Assembly (NCBI GenBank): GCA_033439265.1
Contig: JAVTVX010000035.1
Coordinates: 17,200,001 to 17,264,000 of the forward strand
Length of the DNA stretch: 64,000 nt
DNA from: Dillenia suffruticosa
Lineage: Eukaryota > Streptophyta > Magnoliopsida > Dilleniales > Dilleniaceae
Direction of reading: 5' to 3'
Position 1 is the first letter of the stretch, and each line of letters starts with the position of its first letter. This document shows, one piece after another, positions 35,946-48,460 of this stretch. The notes under the pieces were generated by a model, which saw nothing but the letters and a program-made list of their open reading frames with translations, had not been told where the DNA came from and did no database searches. Position numbers and translations under genes: made by a program.

Positions 35946-37259
35946 TCAAAAATTCAAAAATAATATAGTTGTCATGTATTCATAAATGCACCTAGACCTT
36001 TGAAAATTTTGCAAACAAAACAGATAAATCTTTCGCACTGTTTGCAGTAGATTCATGCATTGATCTACCTTTTCTTCTAAGACATTGATTCTATATTTTA
36101 GTCCACTAACCCATTCTAGTTTGTCTGAGAAATGATGCACAAAATGTGCAGTTGTCTTCCTTCTTTTTTTAAAAGATTCTCCCATTTCAGGTTTGGATCT
36201 GGGTAATTCAGAATCTGTTTGTTCATTCATGTTCTGTCTGAAGTCAGCTTCTATTCTATCTTATTCATCTAGATTTTCTCGCCAAACTTTTCCATCTCTA
36301 TGTCTCCAAACTTTATTATCAAATATGGTAATGTCCATATGATTAATGCAAATATTACCAAGTGTAAGAATATTCTCAGTTATTTCCTTAAATTCAGATA
36401 AATCAAAACCTTTATACTCCAAAAGATTTGACAACACATTACCATAAAATCTCATATTCACGTACCTTCTAATGTGAGATATAAAAATATCAACTAAATC
36501 TAATTCTTTATCCAAAATCATTGTAGCAATAATCTTGGCATTCTCAACAATCACAGTAGTCATACTTCCATTATTTCGAGTAATGAACAGAGTCACAACT
36601 TTGTGAATGATTCTAACTAACAAAGGAAAATCTAAACAATACAAGTATTTGCTTTCTACATCATCTTTGCCACCAAATAGATCATATAATTCTTTCTTGT
36701 TTAGACTTGATAAAAAAGAATCAATAGTCTTTTTCAGTCCTAAACAAGCAGATATATCATCTTTAGTTATGATAACTAAATGATTGTCAATCTTTGTTAT
36801 CAAATTGTCTACATCTATAGTGTCTAAATTGTTGTAGAAATAAAAAATTATCTGCTTCTAGCATGTTTGTAAGTCAGTACATAAACTAACACAACCAATC
36901 CTATCAAGAAGATTTCGAATTTCTAACCAATTCTTCTCAAAAAATTCAAAATCTCAAATTCTTGAAAGAAGAACAATTACCTTCAAAGCACGCTTCCTTA
37001 TTGAAATGATTTTAATCCAAAATGATTCAATCATTAAAGGAATCTCTATTTCTTGAGATGAAATATCTATTTCTTGAGATGAAGAATATTCGGAATATGA
37101 AAATTTTTCTGAAAATGAGGAATTTTCAGAAAACAGAGTGTAAGAATGGATCGTCACTCTCAGATGAACTTCCATTCACCAAATTAACAAGAGATTCAGA
37201 AAAATGACTAGAATCGCATGAGATTTTTTAGCTAAACGTTGAGATTTTCGATGAGCCAT
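35946..37259 (-). pseudogene. Extra reading frame between pol and 3' LTR (copy B), fuller version
   Basis: A plausible start at 37,259 gives MAHRKSQRLAKKSHA (basic). A Ser/Glu-rich region follows (SSQEIDISSQEIEIP), then the frame 36,261-36,803 with ITKDDISACLGLKKTIDSFL, VVTLFITRNNGSMTTV, KIIATMILDKELDLVDIF and LLEYKGFDLSEFKE. The C-terminal piece at 35,946-36,230 holds a KKRRK cluster and a short heptad-like helix (INVLEEKVDQCMNLL). Stops and frameshifts separate the pieces. The spacing of the YGNVLSNLL and KGFDLSE motifs recalls the plant-transposon-protein domain found in many plant elements; this comes from memory. Function unknown. Confidence 0.6.
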
Positions 37260-37393
37260 CTCAGATTTGGAGAAAAATCTTGGAATTCTGGTTTTAGGGT
37301 TTTCGCGGGAGGAAGGTTCTGTTTGTTGAGAAAATAATCTCTTTTTTTATTATGCTTCCATCCTTATTTCTATAAAACTTTCATTCTCTTTCT

Positions 37394-38700
37394 TTAAAAA
37401 GAAAAGTATACTCTAATCTCATTTATAATAAATTCAAATCTTTCTCTATCTAGACATTTTGTGAAAATATCTGTTAATTGATTTTTTGTATTATCATATT
37501 CTATAACATTTCCATTTAAAAGATGATCCCGTATAAAATGATATCCAATTTCTATATATTTAAATCTAGAATGATATATGAGATTTTTTGTTAGATATAT
37601 AGCACTTATATTATCACATTTTATCAAAATATTTTTATAATTTAGTCCATAATCTCTTAATTGTTATTTCAACTATAAGATTTGAGTACAACAATTTCCT
37701 ATTGACACATATTCTGACTCGATCGTGGATAAAATAACTAAATTTTGTTTTTTGAATACCCAACTCATAATTCAATTTTCTAAAATTGACAAGTATCTGA
37801 AATAATTTTTCGATCAATTTTACATTCAGTATAGTCAACATCTGAATATCCAATTAATTCAAAATTTGAATTTCTTAGATACCAAATTTCTAGATTATAA
37901 GAACTTGCTTCATATTTTAAAATTCTCTTAATAGCTTTTAAATAAGATTTTTTAAGCTTACTTTAGAATCTTACACACAAACACACACTATATAAAATAT
38001 TCAGTCATGAAGTGATTAGATATAATAGAGATCCTACCATACTTTTATGGAATTTTTCATTCACATTTTTTTCTTTTTCATCCAAATCTAACTTAATAGA
38101 GGTAGACATTGGAATACTAATGATTTTTGAGTTTTCCATTCTAAATTTCTTTATTAACTCTTTTGCGTATTTTTCTTGATTTATAAAAATTCTTTCGGAT
38201 GTTTGTTTCATTTGTAATTCTAAAAAAAAAAAATTCAATTCAACCATCATAGACATTTCAAATTCATTTTTCATCATATTACTAAAATCATCACATAAAC
38301 ATTCATTTGTAGAACCAAAAATAAATGAGATTTTTTAGGCTTACTTTGAAATCTTGCACACAAACACACACTATATAAAATATCCGGTCGTGAAATGGTT
38401 AAATATAATAGAGATCCTATCATGCTTCTATAAAATTTTTTATCCACATCTTTTCCTTTGTCATCCAAATCTAGCTTAATGGAGATAGACATCGGAATAC
38501 TAATGATTTTTGAGTTTTCCATTCTAAATTTCTTTATTAACTCTTTTACGTATTTTTCTTAATTTATAAAAAATTTTTCGGATGTTTGTTTTATTTGTAA
38601 ACCTAAAAAAAATTCAATTCACCCATTACACACATTTCGAATTCATTTTTCATCATATTACTAAAATCATCACATAAGTATTCATTTATAGAACTAAAAA
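37394..38700 (-). pseudogene. RT end and RNase H of the Sirevirus-like element (copy B)
   Basis: RNase H piece at 37,394-37,627 has KCDNISAIYLTKN, EIGYHFIRDHLLNG and TKNQLTDIFTKCLD, the typical copia C-terminus. Upstream, an RT-end segment appears twice in tandem (about 37,950-38,325 and 38,326-38,700), both copies encoding FEMSMM- or RMENSKIISIPMS-type text. Confidence 0.8.
37950..38700. repeat. Tandem duplication of about 376 bp inside RT
   Basis: The marker cacacaaacacacactatataaaat occurs near 37,975 and again near 38,352, and the marker catcatattactaaaatcatcacataa occurs near 38,272 and 38,650. Copy A has no such duplication, as far as its deleted region allows comparison. Confidence 0.75.
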
Positions 38701-41126
38701 TAATATCATAATATAGATTTGAACAATCAAAATATCATCATTAATTTGTTTTATAAACAATATAATCTCAACATTTCCTTTTTTAAAATTATTTTTCACA
38801 AGAAAATCACTTAATTTTTCATACCATACTCTAAGTACTTGTTTTAAACTCTACAATACCTTATGTAAATATAGACATGATTTTCTTTATTAGATTTTTC
38901 AAATCCGGGGGTTGACTAATATAAACTTCTTCTTTTATATATCCATTTAAAAATATACTTTTTATATCCATTTGAAATAATTTAAAATTTTTAAAATATG
39001 CATAGGTTAAAAGTAATCTAATTGCTTTTACTAACTACCGGTACAAATGTTTCATTATATTCAATTTCTTCTTCTTGTGAATATCTTTTTGCTACCAATT
39101 TAACTTTGTTTCTTATGACATTTCCATTTTCATCCATTTTGTTTCTAAATACTCATTTTGTTCTTATTATTATCTTATCATTTGACTTAGGAACTAATGA
39201 CCACACATTATTTCTTCTAAATTGATTTAATTCATCTTGGATTGATTCTATCCAACTTTTATTTTTAAGACTTTCATCTATATTCTTTGGTTCTATATGA
39301 AATCAATTCGCAAATTAATTTTCTAAATTTTTATAACTTAATCTAATTCTTATGCTTTCATCTATATCACCAATAACATCTTTTTGTGAGTGACTAGGTA
39401 GAAATTTTCAACTTTTTATGGTTTCATCTCTATATTCTTTTTCAATTTGAAATTCATTATTGTTATTATTTTCTTGAGAGAGTTCATTTAACTTAATAGT
39501 AGTACCATTATTCTCATCTTCTAGATTTTGAAAATTATTTTCATGAAATTTTATATTAATAATTTCTTTAATAATTTTAAATTTTTTATTGAAAACTCTA
39601 TACTCAATGAATAATCTAAAAAAATTTCTTCTATTGATTTTTCATCAAATTTACTTACTATATTCAAATTATTTTTCAAAATATAGTATGAGCATCCAAA
39701 TGTATGAAAATAAGACACATTAGGTTTTCTTCTCTTAAACAATTCATAAAGAGTTTTCTCAGTTATAGATCTAAAATATACTCTATTTATTATGTAACAA
39801 GCTGTAGAAGCAGATTCGGCTCAAAAATGTTTTCCTATACCACTCTCATTTAACATTGTTCTAGTCATTTCTTGAATTGTCCTATTTTTCTTTCAACCGC
39901 TCCATTTTGTTGAGATATATAAGGTGCAAAAAAATTTTGATTTATTCATTTCTTATTGCAATATTCTAAAAATTCTATGTTATCAAATTATCTATCATGA
40001 TCCGTTCTTAATCCGATAATTTTTAGATCCTTTTCATTTTGTATTTTCTTAGTAAAAATTTTGAATGCCTCAAATGCGCTATTTTTATTAGTTAAGAATA
40101 AAATCCATATATATCTTGAAAACTCATCCACAATTACAAGACCATATTTATTTCCACCTAAGTTTCGAAGTCTAATGGGTTCAAATAAATCCATATGCAA
40201 AATTTTTAAAAACTTAGATGTTAATATATGATCCTTATTTTTAAATGATAATTTTATTTGTTTATTTAATGAGCATGCATTACAATTTATGTGATCTTTT
40301 AAAGTTATTCTTGATAAATCTCGTATTAAATTTTTTTTAGACAAAATTTTCAATTGTTTAAAATTCACATGACCTCATTTTTTATGTCATACATAAACGA
40401 CAGTTTTTATAGATATCAAACAATTTTTTTTTAGACTATCTAAGATTTTTGAGTTTACTATATAAATATTTCTAGATCTAATTTTTTCAAATATTTTTTC
40501 TTGAGTTATACTCTCAAAAACTATGCATTTATTTCTCTTAAAAAACACATCATATATCAAATCACATAATTGACTGACACTCAATAGATTATACATTAAC
40601 CTATCAACAAATAAAACATTTCTTATGGAAGTAGAGTTAATGTCAATGGTACCTTTGCCAATGATTTTTTCTTTTTTATTGTCTCCAAAAGTTACAATTC
40701 CTTATTTATCATTTTCTAATTCTTTGAACAATGAGATATCATCCGTCATATATCTTGAGCGACCACTATCGATATACCATTTTCCTTTTGCTTTAGTCTT
40801 ATGTTCCTATACAAATTAAACAAACGAATCATCTGTTTTTAGAAACTCAAACTAGTTTGGATCTTCTAGATAACAAACTTGTACTTTAAATAAATTTTTC
40901 TCGAATATAACTAAACTTGTTTAAATAGCAAAATTTAGCAATATGTCCTAATTTATGACAATAATAACAAGTGTAACTATTTTTCCTTTTCTAAAAGTTA
41001 TCCAAATATTTATATTTAACTTGTGAAAAATCATATCTTTTGTATCCTGATGTATTTCTGAAATTTCTGTTAAAGCTGGCAGGATAATAACTTCTTCTAT
41101 CCCTATATACTGTGCTTCTATGACCA

Positions 41127-41430
41127 CTGTAACCTAAAATGTAAAAACCAAAAGATAGCTGGATGAAGTGATTTGGATGAGCTTTTAGAGGATTAAATTT
41201 TGGTCTATCAATTGCCCATAAAAAGCTATAGGAAAAACACATAAACTTGAACTCGTACCATATTAAGTATGCCCGTTCTGTTATCTGAACAACAATATTG
41301 CATCCAAAAACACACACTCACAAAAACAGATAGACAAAGTTTACTGCCCTATATTTGCTACAAGTATTCACAGAAAAGTAAGCAAAACAGCAACAAGTAA
41401 AAGAACAATGATAAGGCTGCCAAACTCTAC
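41127..41430. other. Remnant intron of the ADIP-like gene
   Basis: Follows the last recognisable ADIP exon on the minus strand and ends at the junction with the Sirevirus-like element. No further exon was seen. Confidence 0.6.
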
Positions 41431-43521
41431 CTGCATAGATCTCAATGATGCCCTCAAACCAGCATTTTCTTGTATCAATTCTTGATTTTTCACTTCATAG
41501 GCATCAACCTACCAATAAAAAGAGTTGCAAGTAAGTGCAGGAAATGTGACCATCTTTAGAATAAGTAAATCATACTTCATACAATTTTTTTAAAGAAGTC
41601 ATTGTCAGCCTTCTTCCCATTCCATGTTCCACGTTGGCGCCCTTCTTTCTACTTAGAGATAGCAAGATAAGAGTCAGAATGGAAAATAACACTTCAAACT
41701 CTGGAGAACTAAGGAAAGGATGAGTAATACCTGAAGCAGATTCATGATCTCCATGCCTGATTTGGATTCCTTCTTTTTCTCCATCAAAACTTGATTTAGC
41801 CTTCCCTAAAAGTTTATATAAAAAGCACCAACACATTGTCACATCAAACTTGCAATTGCTATGAAAAGATTAATATCTTTCAAAGAAAGAATACAAATGT
41901 AAATGGTGAAGATCCTACCAGCAACTTGATGTACTCCTTTTCCTTTTTCTTCATCTCACGTATTTGTTGAGTCCTAACTTGCTAGTTAGGAAAAGTTCAA
42001 AAAAAAAAAAAAAATCAGTTTTCAGAGGATTATACAGAAAATGCAAGATTAGTGCAAACACAATATAAAACTTGGTTTCAGACCTGGTTACCAATAACCA
42101 TCCTTTGAAATTCATCTCGCTCCTGCTGTAACTTTTCAATCTGAGCCTTAAATGTTGCTGCATTTTTGGCTTCCTACTACAAAGAAAATAAAATTAAATA
42201 AAACAACAAGGAAATCAATCTCAAACAATAGAGCAATGGCATATAATGATCTCATTGTCTCTTACAGTTCGCGTAATTGGCAGCTAATTGTGCTTAAGTG
42301 TCTCAACTTTGGCCTCTAATCTTGATATATCAGATAGAAATCTAAACAATAAAAACCAAAATATCAAAAGTTAACAAATATAGCATGACTGCATTCTCAA
42401 ATAAAATTAATCACCACAATGCCACTTTCCAGATGAGTCACACATTGAAAAGGAACAAAATATCTAAAATACAACAATAGAATATATAAGAAGAGAGAGA
42501 GAGAGAAGGGATACCAAGTATGATGCACATTTCAACAGACCAATTTCAAAAAATCCTCCCACAATAATTTTCACCATAGGGCACATTTGAAAGAATCCTC
42601 AACATAAACTCGCCCCAATTAGGTGAAAAAAGTTCTGATTTCAAGTAAACGCCACCCATGGACCCATGATACCAAAATTCCTTATGAGATAAAACAAAAA
42701 GACAAAAAATATATATATTTTAAAAACTAAAACTCTGAACTTTAAAACTTATAACTACTTGCTCTGAGTATAGTAAGACATTATAAATTCGAGCCAAATC
42801 CACACTAAATCACCATCCAGGCTTGTCAAGTGTCAATTTTGCGATTGAAAAGGACTTTAAAACCATAATGCCCATTAAAAAAAAATCTGATTGTGCTTGA
42901 ACTCAATGTTACCGTTGTCGTTGGTCATTGGCAGACTCTCTAAACTCAATGTCCCTCTGTCTCTGCTGAAGCAATGAATAAATACAATTGCAAGTCCGTG
43001 CAATCGAAATCTTTGCATAAACACAAAAACACACAAAATCAGAACCAGAATTTGAATTTTTGAACGCAAACCAAAAATCCTAAGTTTTACTCAAAATATT
43101 CAGAAAAATTAGATCAAATGAAACCGAAAAAGGACAATGTAGAAAGTACCGGATCACCAGCGAAGAGATCAAGAGAAGCAGGAAATCCAAAAGTAACGAG
43201 AGTCTGATTCAGATATTTGGCGCAATGCTCCAAATTTCCTGCATCGGCAAATGTGTAGTCCCTGAACTTCCACCAACACATCAAGAAAAAGCCCTAAGAT
43301 TTGGAAAAATAAACACAAAATTTTCAAAATTTAAACAGCACAACACCATAAGATTTCAAACTTCACCCGATCCTAAACGAAGATTGAGTCGTAGTACTAG
43401 TAGTAGTGGCCTGCAAAGAGAATTATACAGAATGAAGAACAATTCGGGCAGATTTGAGAAAATGTTGGGGTTCGGAGAGAGAATTTACAGTGAGATCGAA
43501 ATCTGAGTCTGTTATAGGCAT
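41431..43521 (-). pseudogene. ADIP-family coiled-coil gene, 3' truncated, with in-frame stop
   Basis: Exons on the minus strand: 43,489-43,521 (ATG; tentative), 43,150-43,262, 42,913-43,010, 42,266-42,341, 42,084-42,173, 41,919-41,978, 41,731-41,805, 41,583-41,648 and 41,431-41,508, all with GT-AG introns. Landmarks: NLEHCAKYLNQTLVTFGFPA, YSLLQQRQRDIEFRESANDQ, QIEKLQQERDEFQRMVIGNQ, VLMEKKKESKSGMEIMNLLQ, EGRQRGTWNGKK, ENAGLRASLRSMQ. These match the plant afadin/alpha-actinin-binding-like family as I recall it. In exon 42,266-42,341 a TAG at 42,284-42,286 and small indels lie between otherwise conserved text. The C-terminal part is missing; the next intron runs into the retroelement at 41,126. 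The join from the first exon to the second is unsure. Confidence 0.82.
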
Positions 43522-43639
43522 TGCTTGAGAGGGAAGAGAGAAGAACTGTTGAAGCTCAGTGAGTCACCGCCGATCGTCGTTGACTATTGTGACCATGGGA
43601 GAGCGAGCGAGAGATGGTGGGTGTATGTGTGTGCGCGTG

Positions 43640-46600
43640 TGAGGGAAACTGATTTGAAATGTGAAAGAGTGAAAATTTGGGGGAAATTCGAAACTCGAAA
43701 GAAAAGGTGAAGCGAAAAGATAGGGCATGTTCGGTGGCGAGACTTCAAATTCAAAACATCTGTTCCTTTAGGAAATTTTCATGTTTTCTTTTTTTCTTTT
43801 TTCAAATGTGAGAGAAAGCATGTGAAAATAGAGTTTTAATCTTTATTAACGATGTGGGCATATATATATACACATATATATTCCACCATGGCCTATATTT
43901 AAAGGAAGAAATAAGGCTATCTATCATTTCATATACTCAATGGATGATTTTCATTGAGATAATTTGAGACAAATATTGAACTTTCAGAATGGAATCCAAT
44001 TCACTCCCCCATTGTTTTTTATCTTATAACATCGTCATTTGATATTATATCTACCATCAATTTCAATCAATTGAGTATAATCAAAATTACAAATAATCAA
44101 TGCACCTCATATGTCAAAACTGTTCAAATTATCAAAAAGTTTGATATTAAATGAGACAAATTGTCAAAACTGTACATATACTAACACCTCATATGTGTTA
44201 GTATAATCAAAAAGTTTTCATTAATCAACGAAGAGACTAAATGAGACAACAAGAATAATATAACAATGAAAAAAGGTTTATTATCAAAACGCAAACTTTG
44301 ATACTCAAAACTCCAAACTTGATATTAAATTTTCCCCATCATAGAGTTTAAAATTTTCCTCATATCATCATAATAGTAAAGTAACAGTAAGTTGAGAGAA
44401 CATCTCTTATAAAAGATCACATAATAATTCAAATCAGATTAATTAAAATATATTTCGAATATCGATTAGTCAAATATAAAAAATAATCATAATAATAAAG
44501 TAACAAACAACTATCAACACTTGCCAAGTGGCTCAAGTCACAAAATATTGATGCATAATTCAAGTATTGAGCTACTAGCATGCTTCATCCCATTGCTTTT
44601 TTTTCTTTTTCTTTTCTGATGAACATGATTTAACTGCATAATAAGGAATGACTCTTCTCTACTAAAAATTGTCTGTAAACAAAATTCAATTTTAAAAACT
44701 TTTTTTATTATTTCAAAAATTTTTATCAAATGAAATAATACACACCAATTATCTCGTTATATTATCTGGATTGAACCCTACAATTATATGCACTTTATGT
44801 ATTTGTATATATTGCCTTCTATCAATTGTTTAGATAAATTAAACACCGTACCTCATTAATCCTAGCATCAGAGATATTAGAGATATTCAAAATCAAATAA
44901 TGCCATATTTGATTTGTTAAGCTTTGAATGCTATTGAAAAGTACCCAAAAAAATACACAACCTTCGGTTTTTTTTTTTCATCCGTATAATTAGGCCATCA
45001 CCCCGTGTTCGAGTTTTCGTCTCGATTAATCTAAACCGATTTAACTGTCAGATCTGATTTGAGGAGGAGATCTCTCAATATTATTTTTTTTATATCTAAA
45101 AATGAGTCAAACTCTTAATCTAATTAAGAGATGAATATACTTTTTCCATTTATGTCAATAAATATTCATTTAAAAAAATACTAACACATAGATTTGAACG
45201 TATGATTATCGTGACACTAAGTTGTACTAACTAATATGTCATAATGTATTGTTATCGTTTTTTTAATACCTCATTTTATTCGGGTAGATCCACGAGCACT
45301 CGAAACACAGCGAAGCGATCCTGACCTTCGTATTGCTCGTAGAATGTACAGTTCATTCGACGCACCCTAGTACATGAGGTGGTTTTTTGTCCTGTGCGGA
45401 TGTCCTCGTCAAACTAGAACCATCACCCCCTCTTGGTTTTCATGAATTTTTCTCCCCTTCCATTGAGGTGCATCATTTTTTAATGCAGAATATTTAAAAA
45501 ATAATTTCTTTTAGAAGTTAGTTTCTAATTTTTTTTTTATTAAAAAAAAGAGAGGAAAATTGCTCTACCTTTAAGTTGGCAAAATTGGTCATTAACTATT
45601 AAGAGCCCATTTGGGAAAGTTGAGCTTAGCTCGACCCAAATATATGAGCATGACTTAATAATTTAAAAAATTATAAATATAATAATAATTCAATCCCTTT
45701 TATAAGAAACTTTTGTAAAACATGTAAAAAATTTTTCTCAAACTTTTTCTAAATAATCTTTATAATTTTACCAATATTTTTTACTTAAAATATTATACAT
45801 AAAATAAAACAAAATAAGGATAAAATTTAACAAGTTGAATTCAGTTGAGATTTCTCGAATATCATCAAACTTGTTATGACTAAGTATTTTTGGATTTTTT
45901 TTTTCTATTAGAGATGAACTAACAAAGAAGAAAATTTTGGGAATTGCCTGAATTTTTTTTTTTTTGGGAAATGAAGATATCTATTTTCTAAAAAGAAAAA
46001 AAAATGGGATATTAAGCTAGATTACATTAAAGGCTAGCTTAGTTGCCAAGTTTATCCGAAATATAAACCCGCATTAAAGTGTTATTCAAATTCTAACTAT
46101 TATTGCCCTTTGCCAAATCCAGACATTCCACATGAATCTCCACCATAGGTGTCCTAGAACTCCCCGAAATCCATCATTTTCCCTTCAACACCAAGTTTAA
46201 GTTTTTATGATACTTCGACAAAACCTGAGCTGGACTTTCAAAATTCTTATCATGATGATGTGATGAACACTTTTAATTAAAAATAATTTAAAAATAGATT
46301 ATCAAGGAGATGATATGATTGATTGAACTCCTTCGATAAAAAAATATTTTAAAAATAATTTCAAAATAAAAATTATTTATATTTTAAATATCATAATTGA
46401 AATTTTTTCTTCAAATGCTTCCCTAATTTTTTTTACCCGATTTATGTTAAAATAATTGCATTCAGTTGAGTTTCCAATTTTATAGACAATTTTTTTCAAG
46501 TTGTATTAGATTTCCAAATGAGCTACACTATAAAATCGATGCCCCAAACATTCTTAATTGGGCCTAAGCGGTGGTGGGAGAGCCTATAACATGCCCTTCT

Positions 46601-47350
46601 TTTTTTTTATTTTATTTTTTATTATTAATATTTAAATTATATTTCAATTAATTCAGTTTAAAAATTTATAAAATTTTATTTAAGGTTAAATTTTTTAACA
46701 TAATTTTTTATATTTTTAAATTTTAATAAAAAAATTTAATAATTTATTTCCATTAAAACATGCGGTTCTTGTTTAATGAGTCGGTCACATCGCTTTTAGT
46801 TTTAACCTTCTTCCTTTTTTATTTTGTCTTTTCCCAAAAAAAACAATTATTAATATATTTTCTACAAGATTCATTTGGATTTGGAGCGGCCAATAAATAG
46901 ATATTCTTAATATAATTACAATTTAGGGGAATCCTTCCCGTGTGGCACAGAAATTTATCGAGCCCACACTTGGACGTAAAGAGTGTCGGTTTCACAAAGT
47001 CAGACAAGGCAACCCATAAAAGTCTTCATAATGAGGTCCACGTTTTATGTTGTATCATTTTATCAACTCCACCAAAGACTAGAAATAGTTTTTCACTTCA
47101 AATCGCATTTCATTATTGCAGCCTTGATTCCATATATTTTATTTTTAATATTCCTCCATTATCACAATGTTTTTTTAAAACGAACATGCAGTGCTTTTAA
47201 AAATATATATATATTTTTCCCTAAAATATAAAATAATTGTTATATCAATCAATTTTTATTGTTTTCAAATCAAAGGAGCTATATGTATTTTGTGAAAGAA
47301 GGATCAAATCCTTATTGGTTGGTCGAGGTCCGAAAATGCAACTCATTTTA
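43640..47350. other. AT-rich intergenic region
   Basis: No gene supported. Frames are short and in AT-rich DNA. A GC-richer island at about 45,285-45,425 stands out. Confidence 0.5.
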
Positions 47351-47374
47351 ATTATGTGCATATGTCGGCATCTC

Positions 47375-47810
47375 TCTTAGAGATCGGACCGGTCCGGTTC
47401 GGACCAGTTTTGATTCTATTCTTGGTCGGGCCTGAGAATCGCGGGCTAGTCTGACCGCTATTCCGAGGTCTTCCATGACTAGACCGGGTCAATTCTAAAA
47501 TAATTTGCTTGGAATCTATTCGACCTAGTGACCAGGCCAGTTGAATTGGGCTAAGCCGGGTCGGTCTGGTTTGACGGTTTTTCAAAATAAAAAATTTCAA
47601 AAAATAAAAATTTAGCCATTAGATCCGGGCCGGGACAGTTCCGTGCTGATCCAGTTCAAAAAAAGGAACAGGACTAGTCCGTTTATTGTAGCCGGCTGGT
47701 CCGATCCAGATTACTGTTGACCTGGGTTGGTTTTCCGTTCGAACTACAACAGAGTGATTGGGTCGGTTTACGGATCGAAACTGATCCAATCCCAGATCTC
47801 TATTCAACTC
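47375..47810. repeat. GC-rich degenerate repeat
   Basis: Variants of ggaccggtccggttcgg, ggtcggtctggttt and gggtcggtttacgg recur for over 400 bp in AT-rich surroundings. Some units are inverted (ggaccggtcc). The frames read through it (minus, 47,352-47,600 and 47,619-47,807) are rich in Arg/Pro/Gly/Thr because of the repeat and are not taken as genes. Confidence 0.6.
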
Positions 47811-48290
47811 ACCAGAAAAAAAAGATGTGCAGATATTATATTAAGCTTTTAACTTGAATAATGTGCTCAACATTCACATCACAGCTTTTGGACATGGGAT
47901 GACGGATTTGACATTTATGATAATTAATTGAGATGATATAAGCATGTTTTTGATTTTATGGTTTGAAGGGAGGAAGAATATCATGTTCAAGGGTCTAAAA
48001 AATCAAAACCAGGAATGATATTGAAAAGCGGCCGAGGTTTTGCGTTTTAGTCTTCATATTTGTATTTGTAATTGACCATGTGGGTTTGGACCATTAAATG
48101 TCTTAATTTCCCTGGCATTATTGGTCAATCGCGAAAGAGATGGAAATATTGAGAGTTGACGCTTTGAGCATTTACTAAGCTCCTTTCCTTGTTTTATTTA
48201 TTTAATTTTTTAATATAATATCATAAAAATTATAAAAATATATATATTTATAAAAACTTAAATATAAAATCAACTCGAATGTCTCTGCAA

Positions 48291-48460
48291 AGACTGTTGA
48301 ATCCCTTGTCACATGATGACAATTATGTAAAAGTGATTGAATTAAAGAACATTAATATAATAAAACCAACACAAAGACCGTTGAATCCCTTGTCGCGTGA
48401 TGACAATTATGTAAAAGTGATTGAATTAAAAAACACTAATATAATAAGACCAATGTGGGA
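48291..48460 (+). repeat. Imperfect tandem repeat, two units of 84 bp
   Basis: Unit 1 starts agactgttgaatcccttgtc at 48,291; unit 2 starts agaccgttgaatcccttgtc at 48,375. The units differ at a few positions. The open frame across both (48,279-48,467) is explained by the repeat. Confidence 0.85.

Larger units (their letters stand above)
26888..41126. repeat. Segmental duplication, copy B
   Basis: Second copy of the block at 1-15,891. It keeps the uninterrupted junction ccctttgtctagtttaagg near 33,840, where copy A has a 3-kb insertion. Its right end at about 41,126 lies inside the shared copia element and abuts an intron of the ADIP-like gene. The retroelement is complete in copy A and cut in copy B, so copy B looks like the derived copy. 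That polarity is inferred. Confidence 0.92.
34368..41126 (-). mobile_element. Sirevirus-like element, copy B, truncated at its 5' side
   Basis: Equivalent of 10,515-15,891. The LTR at 34,368-35,610 is preceded by AGAAT (34,363-34,367), the same insertion site as copy A, so insertion came before duplication. It keeps RNase H, which copy A lost, but lacks gag core and 5' LTR because the duplicate ends near 41,126. Integrase fragments: 39,551-40,368. Protease: about 40,387-40,800. Second zinc knuckle near 40,930-40,970. Many stops. Confidence 0.9.

Noticed and set aside
47352-47807. Two Arg/Pro-rich frames on the minus strand
   Set aside because: They arise from the GC-rich degenerate repeat, with no codon or domain evidence.
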